Notes under the pieces: generated by a model
Database searches by the model: none
Seen by the model: the letters and a program-made list of their open reading frames with translations, nothing else
What the model was told of the DNA's origin: nothing
Shown: one piece after another, positions 7,345-14,835 of the stretch
Layout of the letters: each line of letters opens with the position of its first letter
Position numbering within the stretch: the stretch's first letter is position 1
Program-made: the position numbers and the translations under genes
Source: Anaerolineae bacterium
GTDB lineage: Bacteria; Chloroflexota; Anaerolineae; B4-G1; SLSP01
Assembly (NCBI GenBank): GCA_021107605.1
Contig: JAIOSN010000012.1
Coordinates: forward strand, 1 to 22,783
Direction of reading: 5' to 3'
DNA length: 22,783 nucleotides

Positions 7345-8445
7345 TCAGCGGATCGCTTTTTCGGTGTCCTTGTCAAAGAGATGTACACGGCTCATATCAA
7401 AGGCAGCTATCTTGGTCATACCCACATGTACCTGTGTGCGCGGGTCAAGGCGGCCTAAGAACTGGTTGTGCTCGGTGGAGAAGTAGGCGATGACCTCATT
7501 CCCCATCAGCTCGGTGACGTCCACTTTGGTTTCTACCAGGGCCGGGGTAACTCCGGGAGGCGTGAAGTCGGGGTCATGGATATGTTCAGGGCGTACGCCC
7601 ATGACGACTTGACGGCCTACGTAAGGTTTGTAGGTGCTGGTACGGTTAGCGGGAATTACAACGCGGAAGTCTTTACAATCGGCGTACATTTTGCCGTTCT
7701 CTTCAATCAACGCGGCGTCGAAGAAGTTCATGGAGGGGCTGCCGATGAAGCCAGCGACGAAGATGTTGACCGGTTTGTTATAGAGGATCTGCGGGCTGGA
7801 GATCTGTTGCAAGAGTCCGTCTTTGAGGACTGCAATGCGAGTGCCCATGGTCATAGCCTCAACCTGGTCGTGGGTCACGTAGATGAAGGTGGTGCCCAAC
7901 CGTTGGTGGAGTTTGGAAATCTCAGCGCGGGATTGTACGCGCAATTTGGCATCCAGGTTGGAGAGTGGCTCGTCCATGAGGAAGACGTTGGGTTCACGGA
8001 CGATCGCGCGTCCGACTGCCACCCGCTGGCGTTGACCACCGGAGAGATTCTTGGGTTTGCGATCCAAGAGCATCTCAATGCCCAGGATGCTGGCGGCTTC
8101 TTGCACGCGCTTATCAATTTCGATCTTGGGGGTTTTGCGCAATTTGAGGCCGAAGGCCATGTTATCATAAACTGACATGTGTGGATAGAGGGCGTAGGAT
8201 TGGAAGACCATGGCGATATCGCGGTCTTTGGGCGGAATATCGTTTACCAGACGGTCTCCAATGTAAATCTCGCCCTCGGTGATCTCATCCAGGCCGGCTA
8301 ACATTCGCAGGCTGGTGCTCTTGCCACAGCCGGAGGGGCCGACGAAGACAAGAAATTCCTTATCTTCAATTTCGATGGTTAAATCCTGAACTGCTACCAC
8401 ATCGCCAAATCTCTTAGTAACACCTTTATAAGTTACACTTGCCAT
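7345..8445 (-). CDS. Carbohydrate ABC importer ATPase (MalK/UgpC/MsmK family)
   Basis: A 366-residue cytoplasmic ATPase that would power import of sugars or glycerol-3-phosphate as a dimer bound to two permease subunits. Walker A is GPSGCGKST (36-44), the Q-loop Q82 (FQSYALYPHM), signature LSGGQ (134-138), Walker B VFLMDE (154-159), D-loop SNLDAKLR and H-loop H192 (THDQVEAMTMG). A TOBE/OB region fills about 235-366 and includes GVRPEHI, typical of this family. The length is normal. The start has a strong GAGGAGG site. No permease or binding-protein gene is in view, so it may be a shared ATPase serving transporters encoded elsewhere, as MsmK does in streptococci. A DeoR-type regulator lies directly upstream on the same strand. 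The substrate cannot be read from the sequence. Confidence 0.93.
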   Translation of the reverse strand: MASVTYKGVTKRFGDVVAVQDLTIEIEDKEFLVFVGPSGCGKSTSLRMLAGLDEITEGEIYIGDRLVNDIPPKDRDIAMVFQSYALYPHMSVYDNMAFGLKLRKTPKIEIDKRVQEAASILGIEMLLDRKPKNLSGGQRQRVAVGRAIVREPNVFLMDEPLSNLDAKLRVQSRAEISKLHQRLGTTFIYVTHDQVEAMTMGTRIAVLKDGLLQQISSPQILYNKPVNIFVAGFIGSPSMNFFDAALIEENGKMYADCKDFRVVIPANRTSTYKPYVGRQVVMGVRPEHIHDPDFTPPGVTPALVETKVDVTELMGNEVIAYFSTEHNQFLGRLDPRTQVHVGMTKIAAFDMSRVHLFDKDTEKAIR

Positions 8446-8460
8446 GTAGAATCCTCCTCA

Positions 8461-8499
8461 AATTAGTCGTTAGTCAATTAGTCGTTAGTCAATTAGTCG
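8461..8499. repeat. Tandem 15-bp repeat upstream of the ABC ATPase
   Basis: AATTAGTCGTTAGTC occurs twice in exact tandem (8461-8490), followed by a partial third copy, AATTAGTCGG. It begins about 15 bp upstream of the ATPase start codon, directly beyond the ribosome-binding site, so it lies in the ATPase leader. Confidence 0.8.
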
Positions 8500-8551
8500 G
8501 CAAGTATCATCTCAATAATCCGGGGGAGCGGGGGCCGGCGGGTGCTTCTTT

Positions 8552-8607
8552 GCCACTAATTACACGAATTTCACTAATTTTTTATCTTTTTCGTGTTAAT
8601 TCGTGGC
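8552..8607. repeat. Long imperfect inverted repeat between deoR-type gene and ATPase
   Basis: GCCACTAATTACACGAA (8552-8568) and TTCGTGTTAATTCGTGGC (8590-8607) pair almost fully around an A/T-rich loop of about 21 nt. It looks like the commonly dispersed TTCGTGTAATTAGTGGC-type element. Lying between two same-strand genes, it could attenuate read-through from the regulator into the ATPase. The rest of 8446-8664 holds nothing recognisable. Confidence 0.6.
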
Positions 8608-8664
8608 TGATTTTTGACGTGCCCCCTGATTTGCCCCTACTTTTTGAGAAGATACGTCGGCAGT

Positions 8665-9396
8665 CTATGTTAAGACTATCCGCACACCAGCTTCACTCAG
8701 ATCCCAGAGTGGAGCATTGCTAGCTTCTCGCCCGGTGATCAGCAGATCTACTTGCTCTGCCGGTGCGCTGTGGAGTGCGCTGACTTGTCCCACGCGGTCC
8801 GGGGGAAGTAATACTATGGTCTTGGCGCTCTGCCTCAACAGCGTGCGGGCCAGGTTGGCGTAGCGGAGATGGTCGTGGGTCAGCCCGCTCTCTGCGCTTA
8901 ATCCGGCTGCTTCTATGATCACCCAATCCACCAGCAAGTTGAATTGTTGTTCCAGTTGACCGTAGATCCCGTAATCCTTCCCTACTTCCCCGCCAACCAG
9001 ATAGAGGGTATGCTGCTGGGTTCTGGCTGCACGCCAAGCCACATCCAAAGCGTTGGTGATGATGGTCAGCTGCTTCTCGTTGCCCAGGGAGGGGATGATC
9101 TCGGCGGTGAAATTCCCCGGTCCCAAAAAGACTACGCTTCCGGCTGGAATAAGGCGTGCGGCGGCGGCGGCAATGCGCTGGGCCAATCCACTAGGTGGTG
9201 GGGAAGCGCCAGCGCTATCTCTAAGGATCGCTCCACCATGCACGCGCCGCAAATACCCTGCGCTCTCCAGCCGGTGCAAATCTCGGCGGATGGTGACGGG
9301 ATCGACTTGCAGTTCGGCCGCCAAGTAAGAAACTTGCACGCTGCCGGTTGCGGCGAGTTTTTGTAGAATTAAGGTGCGTCGTTCGGCGCTTAACAT
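8665..9396 (-). CDS. DeoR-family transcriptional regulator of sugar metabolism
   Basis: A 243-residue DNA-binding regulator. Residues 3-57 form the DeoR helix-turn-helix (RTLILQKLAATGSVQVSYLA, with VDPVTIRRDLHRLE as the recognition region and the usual RRVHGGA end). Residues about 70-230 form the DeoRC sugar-phosphate sensor domain, with GPGNFTAEI at the expected ligand loop and the usual IIEAAGLSAESGLT strand. Members normally repress carbohydrate uptake or catabolism genes until a phosphorylated sugar binds. Its place upstream of and co-directional with the sugar-importer ATPase suggests that the ATPase is a target. The start follows AAGGA and a very good promoter. The length is slightly below the usual ~250. 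Confidence 0.88.
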   Translation of the reverse strand: MLSAERRTLILQKLAATGSVQVSYLAAELQVDPVTIRRDLHRLESAGYLRRVHGGAILRDSAGASPPPSGLAQRIAAAAARLIPAGSVVFLGPGNFTAEIIPSLGNEKQLTIITNALDVAWRAARTQQHTLYLVGGEVGKDYGIYGQLEQQFNLLVDWVIIEAAGLSAESGLTHDHLRYANLARTLLRQSAKTIVLLPPDRVGQVSALHSAPAEQVDLLITGREASNAPLWDLSEAGVRIVLT

Positions 9397-9417
9397 AAGA
9401 TCCTTAAACTGTGAGCT

Positions 9418-9446
9418 ATCATAGTGGGATTGATCTGATCTGTCAA
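9418..9446 (-). promoter_or_regulatory. Near-consensus sigma70 promoter for the DeoR-type regulator
   Basis: Minus-strand TTGACA (complement of 9441-9446, perfect), 17-nt spacer, TATGAT (complement of 9418-9423). Transcription would begin near 9411, about 15 nt before the start codon. Confidence 0.8.
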
Positions 9447-9460
9447 CATATTTGTTCTCA

Positions 9461-9497
9461 ACCGTGCAATAGCGTGCAATACTGTGCAGAACAGTAT
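9461..9497. promoter_or_regulatory. Possible operator: three 10-bp direct repeats and an inverted repeat
   Basis: ACCGTGCAAT, AGCGTGCAAT and ACTGTGCAGA lie head to tail at 9461-9490 with exact 10-bp period, just upstream of the regulator's -35 box. The last overlaps a perfect inverted repeat ATACTGT-5 nt-ACAGTAT (9479-9497). Ten-bp phasing puts GTGCA on one face of the helix, as expected of a protein-binding array. Autoregulation by the DeoR-type protein is an inference. Confidence 0.45.
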
Positions 9498-9503
9498 ATC
9501 ATA

Positions 9504-11627
9504 TCAGGGCGATTCGGGCAGCGGGGTGAGAGGCAGACCATAATAGGCCTCCACAATCTGGCGGAAGAGCGGGGCGGCGATTGCGGAGCCTTCGCCGCTA
9601 TTTTCCACCAGGACTACCAGCGCGATTTCCGGCGCGTCGGCGGGGAAGTAGCCCGCAAACCAGGCATGGGGGAGGGCGGTTTCGCCGGGGGCTTGCGCGG
9701 TCCCGGTTTTGCCGGCTACGGGGATCTCCAGTCCCTGGAAGCGATGGCTGGCTGTGCCGGATGGTGTCCGGGTCACATCCCAGAGAGCTTCTTTGATCAC
9801 CTCTAGATGGGCAGCGGAAAGGGGTAGTTGCCCGACGGCTTGCGGCGTAGTGATTTGCTCCGGGTGCGTGTTGTTCGCGCCGATTTTGGCAACCAGGTAG
9901 GGGCGGTAGAGAGTGCCTCCGTTGGCTACCGCGGCTAACATTTGAGAGACCTGTAACGGCGTCACCAGGAGAAAACCCTGTCCGATAGCCAGGTTGACAG
10001 CATCGCCGGTCGCCCAACCCTCAAAGTAGGTAGCTTGTTTCCACTCTGGGGAGGGCATTAACCCCTCGGCCTCCGATAGCTCTGGCAGTCCGGTGGCTTT
10101 ACCAAATCCGAAGGCGCTGCCATAAGTGGGGAGAATTTCTGGATCTGCGTAATCTAACCTCTTTCCCAATTCGTAGAAGACTATATCACAGGAGGCGATG
10201 AGGCCCTGTTTCAAATTTATATTGCCGTGCCCTGATGTCAGCCAGCAACCTTTACGATTAGCGATACCCAGTCCATCCCAATGACCGGGGCAGTAGAAGG
10301 GGGTGGTGGGTACCGCATTGCCGCTCTCCAGGCTGGCGGCCATGGTCACGATCTTGAAGACGGAGCCTAACGGGTAGGTGCCTTGAGTGGCGCGATTGAG
10401 CAACGGACGCTCTGGATCGGTGAGAATTGCTTGCCGTTGCCAGGCATCGGTGGGCCGGATGAAGATGTTGTTATCGAAGCCGGGGCCGCTGACTAGGGCG
10501 CGTAGGGCGCCGCTCTGCACATCCAGGGCGACTATGGCGCCACGCTGGTTGCCCACAAGCTGCTCGATCTGTTGTTGCCATTCGCGGTCTAGCGTTGTAT
10601 GGAGAGCGCGACCCTGTTCGGGGCGCCGTTCGGCGATGCCTTGCAGGTAGCTCCCCTCCGGTCCGACCAGATAGAGACGTCCTCCGTTTTCCCCCGCCAG
10701 GATATTCTCCCCCCAGGCTTCCAGGCCGGCGATGCCGACTTTGGCGTCGCGGCGATAGCCGTGCTGGCGATATGCGCTGACTGCGTCGGCCGGGATCGGC
10801 GAGACCCAGCCGGTGACGTGGGAACCCACCCCATCTAGGGGGTAGAGCCGGCCGGGGCTTTCACGGCGTTCAATACCGGGGAGGCTGAGCGCCTCATCGT
10901 AGGCCAAACTCACTTCCCCGCTGATATCGCTGATGGGGATGAACCAGTGTGCAGGCTGTCCAGCATACTCGGCCCGGATCTCCTCGCCAGTCATTCCCAG
11001 TATGGGGGCGAGCGCGCTCAACAGCGTGATCTCATCCTGAATTTCTCCCGGAATCACGCCGACGGTGACAATGCTGCTAGGGATCGCCAGTCCGGTCCCG
11101 TCGCGAGCGTAGATATTGGCTCTGGGTGGAACCTGGTATTCCAGCACGAAGTGATTCCCCTCCACTAGATCGGGCCAGATGGTGCTCCGTTGCCAGTTGA
11201 TCCACCATTGACCTTCTTCGCGCACCAAGTTCAGTTGGTTGGAGCTCTGGAGCTTGCCGAAGAGGGCGGTTTCCCAGGTAGTCTCAAACGTTATCCGGGC
11301 TTGGTTATCGTCTATGGTCAGTTGTTGGGGCTGGGTGGTCACGGTGAGCGCGGTGGTGTTTTCTAGCGCAGTGTGATAGGCTTGCTCGAAATCCGCCGGA
11401 GATAATCCAGCTTGCAGCGAGGGCGTGAGCAACGAGTGCATCGTTGTGTAGTCGTCTCTCTCCCACGCAGCGAGAAAGGCATCGCTCACGGACTTGGGAG
11501 CTGCGAAATCTGTGGTTGGAGCGGCAGTGGGCAGCGGTGCGGTGGCCGTAGGTGCAGGCGGGGTGGGAGAGCCGCATCCCACCAGTAACGCGCCGAGCAG
11601 GAAAATTAACCAGAAACGTGATCTCAT
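9504..11627 (-). CDS. Lipoprotein class B penicillin-binding protein (peptidoglycan transpeptidase) with MecA_N/NTF2-like domain
   Basis: A 707-residue D,D-transpeptidase predicted to cross-link peptidoglycan outside the membrane. Residues 1-18 are a lipoprotein signal with lipobox LVGC (C18), followed by a Pro/Thr/Ala linker to about 42. Residues about 43-150 resemble the MecA_N NTF2-like domain, 160-335 the PBP dimerisation domain (PPRANIYARDGTGLA), and 355-695 the transpeptidase. Catalytic motifs are SVFK (S422-K425), SCD (479-481, where SxN is usual) and KTG (640-642). This layout resembles B. subtilis PbpC, also a lipoprotein. The MecA_N-like domain alone is no evidence of beta-lactam resistance. 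The start overlaps the maf stop as ATGA, with AAAGGA upstream, so the two are translationally coupled. Confidence 0.92.
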   Translation of the reverse strand: MRSRFWLIFLLGALLVGCGSPTPPAPTATAPLPTAAPTTDFAAPKSVSDAFLAAWERDDYTTMHSLLTPSLQAGLSPADFEQAYHTALENTTALTVTTQPQQLTIDDNQARITFETTWETALFGKLQSSNQLNLVREEGQWWINWQRSTIWPDLVEGNHFVLEYQVPPRANIYARDGTGLAIPSSIVTVGVIPGEIQDEITLLSALAPILGMTGEEIRAEYAGQPAHWFIPISDISGEVSLAYDEALSLPGIERRESPGRLYPLDGVGSHVTGWVSPIPADAVSAYRQHGYRRDAKVGIAGLEAWGENILAGENGGRLYLVGPEGSYLQGIAERRPEQGRALHTTLDREWQQQIEQLVGNQRGAIVALDVQSGALRALVSGPGFDNNIFIRPTDAWQRQAILTDPERPLLNRATQGTYPLGSVFKIVTMAASLESGNAVPTTPFYCPGHWDGLGIANRKGCWLTSGHGNINLKQGLIASCDIVFYELGKRLDYADPEILPTYGSAFGFGKATGLPELSEAEGLMPSPEWKQATYFEGWATGDAVNLAIGQGFLLVTPLQVSQMLAAVANGGTLYRPYLVAKIGANNTHPEQITTPQAVGQLPLSAAHLEVIKEALWDVTRTPSGTASHRFQGLEIPVAGKTGTAQAPGETALPHAWFAGYFPADAPEIALVVLVENSGEGSAIAAPLFRQIVEAYYGLPLTPLPESP

Positions 11628-12310
11628 AGGAGTATTCCTTTATCAGGGGCGGGGCAACGGTATCCAAACTGTTGGTAACAGAGGGCGGGGAGCTGCGGAG
11701 AAATCTCTATTCCCATGGAGTGCAGGAGAGCGGCGACCGCGCAGAGAGGTAATCCCACGACGTTGGCGTAACAGCGCGCGAGCTCTTGCACGGGGTGAAA
11801 TCCCGCGTGTTGGATCGCGTAGCTCCCCGCCTTGTCAAAGGGATCGCCGCTGGCAATATAAGCCTCGATTTCAGCGTCGTTGTAAGCGCGCAGCTGGACG
11901 GTTGTTGTGACGCGCCGCGTACAGGTCTGTCCGGTCGCCGGTGCGTAGAGAGCCACGCCGGTATGGACGCGATGGGGAGCCGCGCGTAACTCTCGCAACA
12001 TGGCCCGCGCTGCATCCACATCCGCCGGTTTGCCCAGTACGCGGTTATCTAGCTCCACCACAGTATCAGCGGCCAAGATCAGAGCCCCAGCAGTGGGCAA
12101 TGCCCCGGCTGCGGGAACGCTCACCGCGTGGGCTTTTTGGCGGGCCAACCGGGCTACCAGGGCAGCCGGTTTCTCGTGGGGGTAAGGGGTCTCATCCAGG
12201 CGGGCGCCGGTGACTTGAAAAGGAATTCCAAGCCACGTCAGCAGCACCCGGCGTCGTGGGGATTGCGAGGCTAGGTAAATTTGAGGGTATTGATTTCTCT
12301 CTCTATTCAT
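11624..12310 (-). CDS. maf: Maf-family nucleoside-triphosphate pyrophosphatase
   Basis: A 228-residue cytoplasmic enzyme that hydrolyses non-canonical or excess nucleoside triphosphates to monophosphates and pyrophosphate; the family is linked to septum formation. Seen motifs: YLASQSPRRRVLL near the start, ARLARQKA, LAADTVVELDNRVLGKP, HRVHTGVAL and DKAGSYAIQ. Length is normal once the start at 12310 (MNRERNQYP) is chosen. The frame stays open to 12424, but the extra 38 codons cross an intergenic inverted repeat and do not resemble Maf. No start has a strong ribosome-binding site. The stop codon overlaps the PBP start (ATGA). DKAGSYAIQ fits the dTTP/UTP-type branch, but subfamily assignment is tentative. 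Confidence 0.92.
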   Translation of the reverse strand: MNRERNQYPQIYLASQSPRRRVLLTWLGIPFQVTGARLDETPYPHEKPAALVARLARQKAHAVSVPAAGALPTAGALILAADTVVELDNRVLGKPADVDAARAMLRELRAAPHRVHTGVALYAPATGQTCTRRVTTTVQLRAYNDAEIEAYIASGDPFDKAGSYAIQHAGFHPVQELARCYANVVGLPLCAVAALLHSMGIEISPQLPALCYQQFGYRCPAPDKGILL

Positions 12311-12373
12311 GGTCTGGTTAGCATGTTGGTGCTGGGAAAGCAGGGTACGTTTCATTAGGCGATTGAATTTCTG

Positions 12374-12414
12374 GTTGCGTGTTCCGTTTTGAGCGGCTTT
12401 ACGCAACACGCAAC
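12374..12414. repeat. Inverted repeat GTTGCGTGTT / AACACGCAAC
   Basis: Perfect 10-bp arms at 12374-12383 and 12405-12414 flank 21 nt, upstream of maf. It looks like an intergenic dispersed-type repeat and argues against coding use of the 12311-12424 extension. Confidence 0.6.
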
Positions 12415-12467
12415 ATGGATACATCTCTCAACTTATCTGAAACGTACCCGAATCATTATCTAGAGAG

Positions 12468-12496
12468 ATTATATACCTAATTCCGCTTTCTTGAAA
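12468..12496 (-). promoter_or_regulatory. Possible promoter for the maf-PBP operon
   Basis: Minus-strand TATAAT (complement of 12468-12473, perfect) with TTTCAA (3 of 6) 17 nt upstream. The -35 is weak. The leader to the chosen maf start would be about 150 nt and contain the inverted repeat at 12374-12414. The intergenic 12425-12625 otherwise holds only the divergent pilin promoter. Confidence 0.4.
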
Positions 12497-12555
12497 CGAG
12501 CGACAAATTTTGTACATAACCCACTATGCTGTTGGTGAACAGTACCAAATTCCTA

Positions 12556-12584
12556 TTGTAGGTTTTTGGTAGCTCTTATATACT
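12556..12584 (+). promoter_or_regulatory. Promoter of the Flp pilin gene
   Basis: TTGTAG (12556-12561), 17-nt spacer, TATACT (12579-12584; 5 of 6). The predicted start near 12591 gives a ~35-nt leader containing AAGGAGG at 12612-12618. Confidence 0.6.
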
Positions 12585-12625
12585 ACAAACAGTTAATCAA
12601 CTATATTTTTTAAGGAGGAAACAAA

Positions 12626-12775
12626 ATGTTATATCTACCTCGTGAGGAAGGTCAGGGTTTGGTTGAGTACGCCCTAATTTTGGTATTGATTGCTGTTGTC
12701 GTCATCATCATTCTGACCCTGTTGGGTGGCCGCGTAAGCAGCATCTTCTCCACCATCAGTGACGCCATGGCCTAG
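12626..12775 (+). CDS. Flp-type (class IVb) pilin, 49 aa
   Basis: A short prepilin: MLYLPREEG leader, then QGLVEYALILVLIAVVVI, the standard Flp hydrophobic N-terminus. TadV-type prepilin peptidase would cut between G9 and Q10, leaving Glu at position +5 (E14) of the mature pilin. After the membrane helix comes only GGRVSSIFSTISDAMA, the usual short Flp tail. It has a strong AAGGAGG site 7 nt before the ATG, its own promoter and a strong terminator, so it is a single-gene unit with features of high expression. No tad/cpa assembly genes are in the window; they must be elsewhere if pili are made. A competence or secretion pseudopilin is unlikely given the EYALI core. Confidence 0.93.
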   Translation: MLYLPREEGQGLVEYALILVLIAVVVIIILTLLGGRVSSIFSTISDAMA

Positions 12776-12790
12776 ATTTAGTTGTTTGGT

Positions 12791-12826
12791 AAAAGCCCCG
12801 CAATTTTGCGGGGCTTTTGCTTTTTT
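12791..12826 (+). terminator. Strong intrinsic terminator after the Flp pilin
   Basis: AAAAGCCCCGCAA-tt-TTGCGGGGCTTTT (12791-12818, 13-bp stem) followed by GC and six Ts. It starts 16 nt after the pilin stop. Confidence 0.92.
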
Positions 12827-12865
12827 ATACAAGGTAGCCTGACTTGAAAAGGAGGCGACTTATCT

Positions 12866-13709
12866 TTGAACAGAGCAGGCAGGATTAAGGAGGTCCTGGG
12901 GGCACTCAAAATCTGGGGGGCTGCTCCGGCTGTTTACATTATCTTTCGGAGCTGCAGTCTCCTGATTGCTGCCAGGTTTCATATCTGGAGAGTATGGGAT
13001 GGGTGGCAACTCCTCCGAATCTTTAAGCTTCTGGTTCCAGCGACTCTTCTTACTTCCCTGGTCAGCGTGGGGTGTGAGTTCCTATCGACTAATCGCTATG
13101 CGCGGCTATCGCCCGGATGATGGCACGGCGCAGTTTCCCCCGCTTTTCCCCTGGCTAACGGCGTCTCTGGCAGGAGCTACAGGGATGCCGTTACTGAGTT
13201 TAATGTTAATTAGCTCCCTGGCGGCCTTACTTTTTCTCCTCGCTTTTGAGCGTCTGACGTAATTGGATTATTCCGCAGCTGGTGCGTTAGCGGTGCTTAC
13301 TCGTCAACAAGGAGTCTTCCTCTGGCTCCCGTGGAGAGTTTTCATTCCTTTTATCTATTCGGCTATCATTTCCTCCAGTGCCTCCCCGGTTGTGCCGGTG
13401 CAGACTTTTATCTGGCCCTGGCATGGACTATGGCTGGCTATCTCCCAATTTATGGTGGCGCCCGATTTGGATTTGGCTATTAATTTAATTCTGGCCGGTT
13501 GTTTTATGAGGTTATTGGTTGTGCATTGGCGTGAAATGCGTATCAGCTATAAAATTTATACGGTGAGTATTATTGTGATTAGCTTATCGTACTATACAAA
13601 TTCTGTGCATCCTTATATGGAACTGCCGCGCCATCTACTGTTGGCTTTTCTGCTGTTTTGTGGGTTAGGTGAAAGTGTGCCTCGTGGCATGCCTGAAGTT
13701 GCTGGCTGA
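12866..13709 (+). pseudogene. Decayed polytopic membrane protein, probably a PIG-V/GT76-like mannosyltransferase
   Basis: Pieces of one membrane protein are spread over two frames. The N-terminal helix (PAVYIIFRSCSLLIAARF) lies in the frame opened by TTG 12866 after GGAGG. The family-like stretch MRGYRPDDGTAQFPPLFPWL with following helices lies in another frame (12966-13262), so a frameshift occurred near 12970-13000. That frame ends at TAA 13260-13262, then resumes as ALAVLTRQQGVFLWLPW, WPWHGLWLAI and ELPRHLLLAFLLFCGL up to 13709. Compared with PIG-V-type proteins (general memory, no alignment run), the order is right but tens of residues are missing around 13262 and 13330. It sits just before the glycan cluster. 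Family assignment is moderate; the decayed state is clear from the frames. The following 13710-13905 holds nothing recognisable. Confidence 0.6.
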
Positions 13710-13905
13710 GACGCTCCGCGCCGGGTGTCGCTCTCCAGAGACGTGCTAGTCCCGGTCCACGCAGGTGGATAGCCAGCGTGAGCCTCTGGCACCCTCCTGC
13801 AGCAGGTGTATTGAGGGTCCCCGGTTAGCTGGGTTATTAGTGTTGGCTGAAGTGGCGGAAACTTCGTGACACTAACTCGTTTGCAAATTGCTCTGGAGAG
13901 TGAAT

Positions 13906-14835
13906 ATGGATTTTTCAGTGGTTATACCGGTGTTAAATGAGCGCGAGAATGTAGCAAAGCTCTTGGTTGCTCTGATTGATGTTTTTGAATCGCTTTCCGG
14001 TGAGTATGAAATTATTTTTATTGATGATGGTAGTATTGATGGCACTTTTGAGGTCTTGACTGAGTTGTATGAGCGGTGTAGTCAGCTCAAAGTCCTACAG
14101 TTTCGACGGAACTTTGGAAAATCAGCGGCATTGGCAGCTGGTTTCGCTGCGGCGCAAGGCGAGATTGTTTTTACTATGGATGGTGACTTGCAAGACGACC
14201 CGGCGGAAATCCCGGGTTTTCTGGAGAAGCTGGATCAAGGGTATGATCTGGTCTCCGGTTGGAAGTATCCCCGCCAAGATCCCTTGACCAAGACGTTACC
14301 CTCCAAGTTCTTCAATTTTGTGGTGCGCTTAACGACAGGCGTCAGACTGCACGATTTCAACTGCGGTTTCAAGGCCTACCGGCGCGAGGTGATGCAAGAT
14401 ATTCACCTGTATGGCGCGCTGCACCGCTACGTCCCCATTCTCGCGCATCAGAAAGGATACCGGGTCGCCGAAATGCAGGTGGCGCATCGGCCCCGGGTCT
14501 TTGGGAAATCCAAGTTTGGAGCTGCGCGATTCATGAGAGGGGCGCTCGATTTGCTGACGGTGCTTTTCCTGGGGGAGTACAGATGGCGTCCGCTGCACCT
14601 CTTTGGGTGGCCGGGGATAGGTTGTTTTGGGTTTGGCTTGCTGATTAATTGCTATTTGACCATCTTATGGGTTGCCGGCCAAGGACCAATTGGAAATCGT
14701 CCTTTATTAATACTAGGTGTCTTGCTTATGATGGTCGGTGTGCAATTCTTCTCAATCGGGCTGCTGGCCGAGATGTTCGCGTTGGCAACTTCGAAGGATA
14801 CTGTTCCTTACTCGATAAGGAGGCGGTTGGAATGA
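13906..14835 (+). CDS. Membrane-anchored GT2 glycosyltransferase, DPM1/ArnC-like polyprenyl-phosphate sugar synthase
   Basis: A 309-residue GT-A enzyme predicted to move a sugar from a nucleotide donor to polyprenyl phosphate on the inner face of the membrane. The catalytic half shows FSVVIPVLNERENV, D40-D41 in IDDGSIDGT, MDGDLQDDP (D92, D94), HDFNCGFKAYRREV and GKSKFG, all hallmarks of the DPM1/ArnC/GtrB group. Two hydrophobic segments follow (about 225-255 and 263-293), the usual anchor. I chose ATG 13906, preceded by GGAGAG, over TTG 13888. The stop overlaps the next gene's start (ATGA). It is the first intact gene of the glycan cluster. The sugar is unknown; the sequence does not separate mannose, glucose or amino-sugar donors. 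Confidence 0.9.
   Translation: MDFSVVIPVLNERENVAKLLVALIDVFESLSGEYEIIFIDDGSIDGTFEVLTELYERCSQLKVLQFRRNFGKSAALAAGFAAAQGEIVFTMDGDLQDDPAEIPGFLEKLDQGYDLVSGWKYPRQDPLTKTLPSKFFNFVVRLTTGVRLHDFNCGFKAYRREVMQDIHLYGALHRYVPILAHQKGYRVAEMQVAHRPRVFGKSKFGAARFMRGALDLLTVLFLGEYRWRPLHLFGWPGIGCFGFGLLINCYLTILWVAGQGPIGNRPLLILGVLLMMVGVQFFSIGLLAEMFALATSKDTVPYSIRRRLE

Noticed and set aside
8461..8499. CRISPR-like repeats
   Set aside because: Direct 15-bp tandem copies without spacers; too short and no cas genes.
9504..11627. Acquired beta-lactam resistance gene (mecA)
   Set aside because: The MecA_N-like domain occurs in ordinary class B PBPs such as B. subtilis PbpC; gene context (maf operon) is housekeeping.
12311..12424. 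38-codon N-terminal extension of maf (to ATG 12424)
   Set aside because: The extension reads through an inverted repeat, shows no Maf similarity and has no ribosome site; a late promoter leaves it formally possible.
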